From: Azonexus sp. | GTDB taxonomy: Bacteria > Pseudomonadota > Gammaproteobacteria > Burkholderiales > Rhodocyclaceae | Assembly: GCF_030824335.1 (NCBI RefSeq) | Contig: NZ_JAVBXX010000043.1 | Coordinates: 1 to 64,000 of the forward strand | Length of the DNA stretch: 64,000 bases | Direction: 5' to 3' | In this document: one piece after another, positions 25,266 through 32,316 of the stretch | Layout of the letters: the number at the start of each line of letters is the position of its first letter | Numbering within the stretch: the first letter of the stretch is position 1 | The notes under the pieces: model-generated | The model's database searches: none | What the model saw: only the letters and a program-made list of their open reading frames with translations | Told to the model about the DNA's origin: nothing | Program-made: the position numbers and the translations under genes

Positions 25266-26159
25266 ATGGCAACACCCGCTTTTTTCGCCGTTCTGCGCGA
25301 TGTTCTCAAACTGGCCTCTGCAGCGGCCGACGATCTGGCCAGCCAGAGCGCCAAGATGGCTGCGGCGGCTGACGACATTGCCGTGCTGACCGGCAAGGCT
25401 GCCGTCAAGACAGCCGGCGTCGCCGGGGACGATCTGGCCGTCGGTGCCGGACAAGTGGCCGGCGTGTCGCCCAACCGGGAACTGCCCGCCCTGTGGCGGA
25501 TTACCAAAGGCAGTGCGCTGAACAAACTTTGGCTGGGCGCCCTGCTCCTCGTCGTCGGCCATTACCTGCCGATGGCAATCACGGTCGCCCTGGTACTCGG
25601 TGCCTTCTACCTGGCTTACGAAGGCGGCGAGGCGCTGCTGGAAAAATTGCATCCACCCGCCGAAAACACGGTCGAAGAAGTGCCGCTGACTGAAGATGAA
25701 AAGGTCAAGGGGGCGATTCGTACCGACATGGTGCTCAGTTTCGAAATGCTGGTCATCTCGCTGGCCGCCACCGGCGAGGCGCCGATTGAATACAAGATCG
25801 GCGTGCTGTTTGCCGTGGGCATATTGATGACTATTGGGGTCTACGGCCTGATTGGCCTGATTATCCGCCTCGACGACATGGGGCTGGCGCTGGCCCGCAC
25901 GGGAAGCGGTTTCAAGAAAGCCTTCGGCATCAAGCTGGCCAATGGGGCGCCGGTAGTACTCAAGGTGCTTGGCCCGGTCGGCATGGTCGCCATGCTGGCC
26001 GTGGCGGGCGGCATCCTGACCCACACCGTCCATGTCGAATATCCCCATTGGACCCTGGGTTTCCTGGGCGATATCGTGGTTGGCACGCTGACCGGCCTGC
26101 TGCTGGCCGGCACGCATCACCTGTGGGCCAAGTTGAGGACTGGAATTAGCTCAGATTGA
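25266..26159 (+). CDS. DUF808 family (YedI-like) membrane protein
   Basis: The 297-residue protein matches the DUF808/YedI family. It has an Ala-rich start (LLKL-like ATPAFFAVLRDVLKLASAA, AADDIAVLTGKAAVKTAGVAGDDLAV) and the conserved KGSALNKLWL. Six or so membrane helices follow, including GHYLPMAITVALVLGAFYLAYEGGEA and the DMVLSFEMLVISL region. The function of the family is unknown. It is a single gene with about 220 bases upstream. Confidence 0.9.
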   Translation: MATPAFFAVLRDVLKLASAAADDLASQSAKMAAAADDIAVLTGKAAVKTAGVAGDDLAVGAGQVAGVSPNRELPALWRITKGSALNKLWLGALLLVVGHYLPMAITVALVLGAFYLAYEGGEALLEKLHPPAENTVEEVPLTEDEKVKGAIRTDMVLSFEMLVISLAATGEAPIEYKIGVLFAVGILMTIGVYGLIGLIIRLDDMGLALARTGSGFKKAFGIKLANGAPVVLKVLGPVGMVAMLAVAGGILTHTVHVEYPHWTLGFLGDIVVGTLTGLLLAGTHHLWAKLRTGISSD

Positions 26160-26278
26160 ACGAAGCAGCATAAGCGCACGATTTGATATGAGATTCAGGG
26201 AGCGGGAATCAACGGCCATAGAAGCCTCCGAAAATCGACGTGAATCAACGGCTGGTAACGCTTCAGATACCGGCCCGT

Positions 26279-27343
26279 TCAGTCTGTTAGTTTTGCCAGA
26301 CACACCTCAACGGCACACTTCGCCGGGCTATCGGTAAGCGTGAGGGACTTCCGGATTTTCTCGGCCACCTTGCCGTAACCGTACTCAGGCAGGGCGGCGA
26401 GCGCTTCCTGTAACTCGTAATCCCGCCCAATCTCGACCAGCGCTTCGACAAGCGCCATCGCCTGAGTCACGTCTTTCTGCACCTTGGTCTGAAAACCCGC
26501 CGCCCGTTCCTGCGCAACGATCAGCTTATGGATCGCAAAGCGTGCCGGGTCAGGGAAGTTTGCCGGGATTGCGTACTGACCAATCAGCAGGCCGCGCACA
26601 ATCGGGCCTCCCAGCAGGTAGTCCATGTAACGCAAGGGTTCGGCTGCAAACCCAAGATCAGGGAACATGATGGGCGACATGTCGCCCTTGCGCCGGATCG
26701 TCGTCAAGAAGTCGATCTTGACCTTCGATTTGCGACTCATGAGCGAAGTCGCCGGGAACTTGATGTTGAGCGATGGCACGGCGAAGAAGGAATCATCGCC
26801 GGCTTTAACAACATTCTCGACATTCAGCGTGACATCGCTGACCGGGGTAGCCAGCGCGATTCCATGGGGTCTGGCAAAATCCATGTCCGTCGTTTTGAGG
26901 GAACTACCCCAGCGCACGCCCAGCGCATTGCCCAAGGCACCGAACGCATGGGAGCCAACAACCACGATGGCCTTGGAAAACAACCCTGCTCTGGCCAGCC
27001 ACTCCATTACCCGGAAGTGCGCCAGTTCTACGGACATGCCGCCACTGGACACAAAGGAGCGCGTCGTTGTTTTCAGAGATTCAATGGCGCTTTGAATGTC
27101 GCGCTTACGCTCGACCAGGCGTTCGACCAGCACTTTGGTTTCCTCGGTTTCCAGCCCAAGCGCCTTGCGCCGGAACGTGCCATCCGGCAGCTTCACCTGC
27201 CAGTAGAGGTAGCGCTTTTCATGGGAAATATTCACATAAGGGCTGCCGACGACGCCATCCTCGAATATCAAGACCTCGTAACTCAAGGCTTCTTCCAGGA
27301 GTTGCGCGTAAAGCGTCTGGGTCAGGGCTGTTTGCAATTCCAT
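26279..27343 (-). CDS. GSU2403-type nucleotidyltransferase-fold protein
   Basis: The 354-residue protein resembles the GSU2403-type nucleotidyltransferase group (NTP_transf_8). GSHAFGALGNALGV followed by TTDMDFARP gives the GS...DxD catalytic pattern near residues 150-180. A helical C-terminal part (ARFAIHKLIVAQER) resembles the substrate arm of AbiEii-like enzymes. The ATG at 27343 follows the twin operators; a longer frame would start inside one of them. Such proteins are often found in toxin or defence contexts. No partner gene is adjacent, so its role is open. Confidence 0.75.
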   Translation of the reverse strand: MELQTALTQTLYAQLLEEALSYEVLIFEDGVVGSPYVNISHEKRYLYWQVKLPDGTFRRKALGLETEETKVLVERLVERKRDIQSAIESLKTTTRSFVSSGGMSVELAHFRVMEWLARAGLFSKAIVVVGSHAFGALGNALGVRWGSSLKTTDMDFARPHGIALATPVSDVTLNVENVVKAGDDSFFAVPSLNIKFPATSLMSRKSKVKIDFLTTIRRKGDMSPIMFPDLGFAAEPLRYMDYLLGGPIVRGLLIGQYAIPANFPDPARFAIHKLIVAQERAAGFQTKVQKDVTQAMALVEALVEIGRDYELQEALAALPEYGYGKVAEKIRKSLTLTDSPAKCAVEVCLAKLTD

Positions 27344-27356
27344 GGCAGTTCCGAAG

Positions 27357-27388
27357 TTTGTAGTACACGAAGAAAAGTATACTACAAA
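27357..27388. promoter_or_regulatory. operator 1 (12-8-12 inverted repeat)
   Basis: TTTGTAGTACAC at 27357-27368, an eight-base A-rich spacer, then GTATACTACAAA at 27377-27388. It is a near-perfect inverted repeat starting 13 bases upstream of the nucleotidyltransferase ATG on the minus strand. It is duplicated 43 bases away. Confidence 0.7.
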
Positions 27389-27399
27389 ACCCATTGGCA

Positions 27400-27431
27400 T
27401 TTGTAGTATACGTAAAAATGTGTACTACAAA
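27400..27431. promoter_or_regulatory. operator 2 (12-8-12 inverted repeat)
   Basis: TTTGTAGTATAC at 27400-27411 and GTGTACTACAAA at 27420-27431 form a second copy of operator 1 with the same eight-base spacing. The two centres are 43 bases, about four helical turns, apart, which suits cooperative binding of a dimeric repressor. Confidence 0.7.
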
Positions 27432-27552
27432 TTTCCGAAACGCGTCTATGGCTTACGAATTCAGGCGTCGTAGACGATCGTCAAGAAAACATCGCAAAAC
27501 ATCTCATACCCTTACCGCACAATCATTTCCGAATCCCATACCCGCCCTAAAT

Positions 27553-28239
27553 TCAGGAAATGATCAAATGCTCGCCGGCGCGTTTGACCGGCATGGCAAA
27601 CGGGTAGATATCCGCCTGCATGCAGAGTTCCAGATCGGCCTGCGGCAGATTGGGCCAGGTGCCTGCGGTAAAACGCCGACCGAAATCCGAATTGCGCACG
27701 CGTTGGGCAAATTGCGCGACGTCGACCGGTTCGTCGCGTAACAAGGATTCGAGGTAGTCGGCGCAGGCGATGTCTTCATCGCCGTCACGATCAACCCATT
27801 CTCCGGTGATGACGAAACAGACTTTCTCGGCGCCGGCGGCGCGGATTGCCTCGGCCGTGGCGCGGGCGCAAACGAGGCTGGCGGCGTAAAGTTGCCGTGC
27901 CTGGCGAAAGCGTTGCAGGCCGCGCACGCCGGCTGCCGTACTCATCACCACGGTTTTGCCGGCCAGATCGGCCTGCAGCAGTTGTGAAGGCGAATTGCCG
28001 AAATCGAATTCCGGGACCGGATCGCCGCCCCCGATGGCACCGACCGAAACCGGATTGGCAACTTGACCGGCCAGCGTGATGGCCTGGGTGATGTTTTCTA
28101 CCGGATAAATCGCCGCAGCCCCTTTGGCCAGCGCCACGGCCGCGGTGGTAAACGAGCGCAGCACATCGATGACGACGACCGTATCTTCCGCGCCGGGCTG
28201 GTTCTGCAAACGATTCAGGAAGATGCGGGAAAACTTCAT
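27553..28239 (-). CDS. comB: 2-phosphosulfolactate phosphatase family (ComB)
   Basis: The 228-residue protein shows the ComB fold signatures: VVVIDVLRSFTTAAVALAKG near the start, FGNSPSQL, then VVMSTAAGVRGLQRF and the acidic GEWVDRDGDEDIACADYLE. ComB dephosphorylates 2-phosphosulfolactate in coenzyme M synthesis. Many non-methanogenic bacteria carry homologues whose substrate is unproven, and no other coenzyme M gene is in the window. Its start overlaps the stop of the kinase gene (ATGA), so the two are co-transcribed. Confidence 0.85.
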   Translation of the reverse strand: MKFSRIFLNRLQNQPGAEDTVVVIDVLRSFTTAAVALAKGAAAIYPVENITQAITLAGQVANPVSVGAIGGGDPVPEFDFGNSPSQLLQADLAGKTVVMSTAAGVRGLQRFRQARQLYAASLVCARATAEAIRAAGAEKVCFVITGEWVDRDGDEDIACADYLESLLRDEPVDVAQFAQRVRNSDFGRRFTAGTWPNLPQADLELCMQADIYPFAMPVKRAGEHLIIS

Positions 28240-29663
28240 GCTGGCTGGCAGGCTGTGCGCTTCAACTGAACGGTCAGAGAGAAGGTGCTCCCCACGCCGG
28301 GCTCACTCACAACATGGATGTCGCCCCCCATCAACTGGGCCAGACGCTTGCTGATGACCAGTCCGAGACCCGTGCCGCTGTATTTGCGGGTCGATGAACC
28401 GTCGCCTTGTTCAAAAAGCGAGAACAGACGCTTGATATCCTTGCTGGCGATGCCAATACCGCTATCCTGGATTTCAAAGCGTAACTGAACGCAGCCAGGA
28501 ACACGCTCATTCAGGCGAAGCCGCAACGCGATCATGCCTTGCTCGGTGAATTTAACGGCATTGTCGACCAGGCTTTGCAGTATTTGCGCCAGACGCAGGG
28601 AGTCACCTAGCAAAGACAGCTCCCAGGCTTCCGGCACCACCTCGATATGCAGTTGCAGCCCCTTCCCGGCAACCCGGGTTTTCAGCATGTCGATCAGACT
28701 ATCGAGCACACAACCCAGCCGAAAATCATGACAGTCCAGCGTCAGCCGTTCGGCTTCCAGATTCGAGATATCGAGTATCCGGTCGATGATGCTGAGCAGA
28801 TGTTGCGATGCCTGATCGACCACTGTCAGGCGCTTGATCACCTCCGGGTCCGTGGCCCGAGTCCGGGCCAGCGAGTTCATCCCCATGATGGCGTTCATCG
28901 GCGTGCGCAGTTCATTACTGACCGTCGCCAGGAAAGTGCTCTTGGCTCGATTCGCCACCTCCGCCGCCTCCTTGGCAACGATGAGATCGGCGGTGCGCAG
29001 CCGAACGTCCTCTTCCAGATGGGCACGGTGGGCATCCAGCGCATCGTTGGCCTCTTTCAAGGCCTGCGTCCGCGCTTCAACCAGCGCCTCCAGCTCCCGA
29101 TTGCGTTCCTCCAGACGACGCATCGGATAGACCTCGCCATGACCTGCAAGGCCAAATGGAATCGAGATACCACTGTGCGCGATCATCCAGGCGTCAGCTT
29201 CACGCCGAAAAACCAGGACCAGCCTGGCCGTTTCCTGCGCCAGAACGGCTTCCGGAAACGGCAGGTGAATATGGAAGAAAGCGGTCACCGCAACGACATC
29301 GTCCGCCAGATCCTGTAGCGCGATATCGAGCATTTCGATCCCGATACGTTGCGGCACCTGGGAGAAATCCAGCAGGGTGATCCTGATCCACTCGTCCCTG
29401 TCCGTCACAAGCTGGTCGCTGCTCCCCGCATAACCGCTGAAATTCCGGCTAAAGCGGGTGGTCAGGCGCTCATCTCGTGACGCATACATTTCGATATATT
29501 CGTCGAATAACGAACGTATCAGGCGCTGACGTTCAGGATGCATCAGTGGGGCACCGTTTGCGGGAAGATGCAGGAGAGTCTCATGTTTATTGGCTGACAA
29601 TAGGCTTGAGACAATGTACCCCGAGCAGATCAAAATTCCAAATACTATAAAAATCCCAAACAA
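28236..29663 (-). CDS. histidine-kinase-like protein with SnoaL/NTF2-like sensor and Asn in place of the phosphoacceptor His
   Basis: With the TTG at 29663 the protein has 475 residues: one N-terminal membrane helix (GIFIVFGILICSGYIVSSLL), an NTF2/SnoaL-like domain (about 45-175), a coiled coil (180-240), a HisKA domain and a HATPase. The ATP site looks intact (DNAVKFTE, DSGIGIA, GTGLGLVISKRL). The HisKA box reads VSNELRTPMN instead of SHELRTPMN: codon 28914-28916 is AAT, so phosphoacceptor His is Asn250. Autophosphorylation should fail, making it a pseudokinase or sensor scaffold. If translation began at the ATG at 29543, the membrane helix would be lost. Confidence 0.8.
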   Translation of the reverse strand: MFGIFIVFGILICSGYIVSSLLSANKHETLLHLPANGAPLMHPERQRLIRSLFDEYIEMYASRDERLTTRFSRNFSGYAGSSDQLVTDRDEWIRITLLDFSQVPQRIGIEMLDIALQDLADDVVAVTAFFHIHLPFPEAVLAQETARLVLVFRREADAWMIAHSGISIPFGLAGHGEVYPMRRLEERNRELEALVEARTQALKEANDALDAHRAHLEEDVRLRTADLIVAKEAAEVANRAKSTFLATVSNELRTPMNAIMGMNSLARTRATDPEVIKRLTVVDQASQHLLSIIDRILDISNLEAERLTLDCHDFRLGCVLDSLIDMLKTRVAGKGLQLHIEVVPEAWELSLLGDSLRLAQILQSLVDNAVKFTEQGMIALRLRLNERVPGCVQLRFEIQDSGIGIASKDIKRLFSLFEQGDGSSTRKYSGTGLGLVISKRLAQLMGGDIHVVSEPGVGSTFSLTVQLKRTACQPA

Positions 29664-29953
29664 ACTTAGTCAAGCGACTCAACACCTCTGACCCGATGAA
29701 TAAAACCCTCACAGTTTTTACCGGGGCAAACACCCTGCCCACTCAGGATCGTCCACGTCGTGACCGTCTGGTTGGCGGCAGTCAAAAAACACTACGTTTT
29801 CGTCGCAAAAACAGCCTTCGTACAACAGTGACTCAGCTTCAATCACGCTACCGGGGTTTTATCTTTGGTGCGTATCTCAAGCTTGAATCCGGGATGACGT
29901 TATTTAAGATAAGCAACGCGATTTTGCGCTAACCCGCCAACTGGAGGCTCATC
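29664..29953. other. intergenic region upstream of the kinase-like gene
   Basis: This 290-base gap holds the divergent promoters of the kinase-like gene and the 103-residue gene. A 78-codon frame at 29696-29932 lacks a ribosome binding site and any recognisable sequence, so I do not call it. A/T-rich segments around 29640-29670 and 29890-29935 are the likely promoter areas. Confidence 0.4.
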
Positions 29954-30265
29954 ATGTCGCTCCTCAGCCCGGAAAAAATTGAATACCTGGCCGTCACGGC
30001 GATCAGAGCTGCCATTTATCTGGATGCCTGCGACCAAGGCAACAGGAACGTTCGACTCGACCCAGCCTGCTACCTTGCCTGCGGCAGGGCATTGAAAGAA
30101 ATTTTCTCCGTACTCAACCCGCTACAACATTTTGTCGTGCTTCTTCAGCAATCCCCGGCCGCCCGGGAAGTTGCCGAATCGCTGGAAATCCAGCATCGCA
30201 TCGAAATTAGTCGCCTGGGCTATTTTCCGGAATTGTCGATCATCCTCCACCGTGCCGCAGTTTGA
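29954..30265 (+). CDS. small protein of unknown function
   Basis: The 103-residue protein has a good ribosome binding site (GGAGG, 29942-29946) before the ATG. It is largely helical (MSLLSPEKIEYLAVTAIRAA) with three cysteines at DACDQG and ACYLACGRAL. I do not recognise the family. No partner gene lies next to it. Confidence 0.6.
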   Translation: MSLLSPEKIEYLAVTAIRAAIYLDACDQGNRNVRLDPACYLACGRALKEIFSVLNPLQHFVVLLQQSPAAREVAESLEIQHRIEISRLGYFPELSIILHRAAV

Positions 30266-30702
30266 CTCTTGCCCCCGCTACGAACAGGACGGCATACACT
30301 CATAAGAAATGCATCATTCCGGCGAAGCGATGCGCCACCGAAAATTCCCGAAATCGAATTCCCGGGAAAGTTCATGGCAAAAATCCTGATTGTTCGCAGC
30401 CTGCGCAATAGCGGCTTTTTCCCGCCTGGACAAAATCCTCGGCGCCCTGCTGGTCGCAAAGCCAGCGCAGCAGAAACCTGGTCCGCTATCTGGGGCACCC
30501 TATTGAATCTTTTTCCCGAAAGCAGCGCTCATTTTATGGGCAGCACAGATAAAGCGCTTCAGCAACAAGGCACTAAGCACAGTACGCAGTGACTGTACCC
30601 AGACTTATCCACAGGAAATGGGGATAAGCATTGCCCCCAGGCCATGGGCCGCACCCTGACTCCTTGGATATTGCTGTCTGAGGGACGTCGACCGCAGCAA
30701 AA
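30266..30702. other. gene-free stretch
   Basis: About 440 bases without a supported gene. A frame at 30374-30592 (MAKILIVRSLRNSG...) has no ribosome binding site or recognisable sequence. A hairpin at 30604-30628 (CTTATCC ... GGATAAG) includes a perfect DnaA-box word TTATCCACA at 30605-30613. The iterated word GTCGACCGCA occurs at 30687. Confidence 0.45.
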
Positions 30703-30751
30703 TGTAGCGGCTGGCCGCAGGATTTCATCCTGCAGGTCAATATCCGCTACA
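30703..30751 (-). terminator. terminator-like hairpin after the metal efflux operon
   Basis: TGTAGCGG (30703-30710) pairs with CCGCTACA (30744-30751), and an inner stem GCAGGAT/ATCCTGC (30718-30732) pairs around TTC. On the minus strand the stem ends four bases after the TolC-like stop codon and is followed by ATTTTGC. It should end transcription of the efflux operon. Confidence 0.65.
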
Positions 30752-30754
30752 TGC

Positions 30755-32017
30755 CTAGCCGCCAGCGCCGCCAAAATCCCACAACTGACGGGCTTCCAGC
30801 TGCAAGCGGTGATAACGCTCAATGGCGTCGAGGCGCCCCTGCAATTCGCCAAGCCGGGCTTCGTTGGCCAGACGCTGTCGGGTCAGGAAATCGTCGAGAC
30901 TGCCCTCACCCAACGCGTAAGCGCGCTGGGTCATGCGCGCAACCTGTTCGAGTTGCGTAGCGGCGGTATTGGCTGACAACCAACTACGATAGGCACCCAG
31001 CGCGCTGTGAAAATAGCCAGCAGCCTCGGCTTCAATTTTCTGCCGGACATCCTGCGCCCGATATTCAGCCATCCGCGCTTGCGCTTGGGCGGTATCGGCA
31101 TCGCGCCGACGTTTTTCGCCGGCCAGCGGGATGCTGACAAACAGCCCTGCAACATGTTCGGCACCGGAACGCTCGCGGGAATACTGGATGCCGACCGATG
31201 GATCGGGATAACGCTCACGCTCGGCACGCCTGGCGCTGATTGACGAACGCTGCTGTTCAAGACGCACCAAGCCAAGATCATGGTTGTTCTCGATGATCCG
31301 CTCACGCCATTTGGCCTCGTCGCCACCGGGTTCGACCGGTTCAGGCAGGCTGGACGGGGGGGTAACGGGAAGCGCCGGGTAAAGACGCTGCAAGCCGGCT
31401 TCCGCCATTTGTTGTCGCACCCTGGCCTGGGTGTATTGCGCCTCAGCCTGAGCCAATGCCGCATCTGCCAGGGTCTGTTCGATCCGCGACGCGTCGCCCA
31501 ATTGATGCCGGCGTTTCAATGCCGCAGCCTGTCGGCCGACCAGCGCAACCTGCTCGCGCCATTGCTCCGCGGCGACATTCTCCCGCAGCCAGTTGAACCA
31601 CGCGCTCAGCAGATTTCGACTGGTTTCATGACGGACTGCGCGTGCGGCAAGTTCGGCCTGCGACACGCCGGCGTTCCCCATGGCTTCGTCCAGTTCGGCT
31701 TTGCCGTACAAGCGCAGCGGACGTTCAAGCGCCACATTCCATTCCTGATAACGCTGGCCAGGCTGTCCGGGATCGTCCGTCCGTCGCTGCTGACCGCCAA
31801 GGCGAACGGTCCATTCGTGAGAGCCGGCAACCAGCGCCGCACGTTGCGCCGTTTCGCCGACGATGAAACTGTCGGCTTCCCGGATGCGCGGGTGATTGTG
31901 CAGGGTATCGATGACCGAGGCTTCCGGCGGTAGCGCGCCGGGATTTTGTTCGGCCTTTTGTTCGGCTGCTGCGTTGAACGTCAGCCCAAGCAACAAGACA
32001 AGCAATCGTATTTTCAT
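30755..32017 (-). CDS. TolC-family outer membrane efflux protein (CzcC-like)
   Basis: The 420-residue protein has a signal peptide (MKIRLLVLLLGLTFNAAA) and the long alternating helices of TolC-type channels, with two homologous halves. It would form the outer membrane exit duct of the RND pump encoded upstream. Its start overlaps the stop of the DUF3240 gene by four bases. A seven-G tract at about 31355-31361 encodes a Pro-Pro stretch and is a possible slippage site. Confidence 0.88.
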   Translation of the reverse strand: MKIRLLVLLLGLTFNAAAEQKAEQNPGALPPEASVIDTLHNHPRIREADSFIVGETAQRAALVAGSHEWTVRLGGQQRRTDDPGQPGQRYQEWNVALERPLRLYGKAELDEAMGNAGVSQAELAARAVRHETSRNLLSAWFNWLRENVAAEQWREQVALVGRQAAALKRRHQLGDASRIEQTLADAALAQAEAQYTQARVRQQMAEAGLQRLYPALPVTPPSSLPEPVEPGGDEAKWRERIIENNHDLGLVRLEQQRSSISARRAERERYPDPSVGIQYSRERSGAEHVAGLFVSIPLAGEKRRRDADTAQAQARMAEYRAQDVRQKIEAEAAGYFHSALGAYRSWLSANTAATQLEQVARMTQRAYALGEGSLDDFLTRQRLANEARLGELQGRLDAIERYHRLQLEARQLWDFGGAGG

Positions 32018-32316
32018 AGACGCCCCACTTCGCTGACCGGCACCAGCCAGTAATAGAGATTGGCCAGTGGCAGGGTCTGTTTGATCAAGGCCAGCACTTC
32101 GCGCATCTTCGCTTCCGGGCCGACCGAATTGATCACGGTGCGCGGCACATGACCGGCGACCATCTCGCTGGCGGCCACCAGTTTGATGCTGGAACCGTGG
32201 CCATACGCCGTATGCGAGGTAAAACCCACCACCAGATCGGGGCGCGACAACAAGGTGTCTTCCACCTCTTCGGCAATATCCTGCGGCAGGATCAGCGTAA
32301 GCAACACATCAGACAT
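32014..32316 (-). CDS. DUF3240 protein in RND efflux operon
   Basis: The 100-residue protein fits DUF3240: MSDVLLTLILPQDIAEEVED, then LLSRPDLVVGFTSHTAYGHG and a C-terminal ANLYYWLVPVSEVGRL. The ferredoxin-like, P-II-like fold is inferred from length and pattern. It sits between pump and channel genes with overlaps on both sides (eight bases with the pump gene, four with the channel gene), as in heavy-metal efflux operons of betaproteobacteria. A regulatory or accessory role with the pump is likely but unproven. Confidence 0.8.
   Translation of the reverse strand: MSDVLLTLILPQDIAEEVEDTLLSRPDLVVGFTSHTAYGHGSSIKLVAASEMVAGHVPRTVINSVGPEAKMREVLALIKQTLPLANLYYWLVPVSEVGRL

Noticed and set aside
26142..26157. 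GGAATTAGCTCAGATT resembles the 5' end of a tRNA
   Set aside because: It is the last coding sequence of the DUF808 gene, and no acceptor-stem partner or anticodon arm follows.
29696..29932. 78-codon frame between the kinase-like gene and the small 103-residue gene
   Set aside because: No ribosome binding site, basic low-complexity translation, no recognisable family.
30374..30592. 72-codon frame starting MAKILIVRSLRNSG
   Set aside because: No ribosome binding site, and composition shifts to Ala/Arg/Pro-rich; more likely chance.
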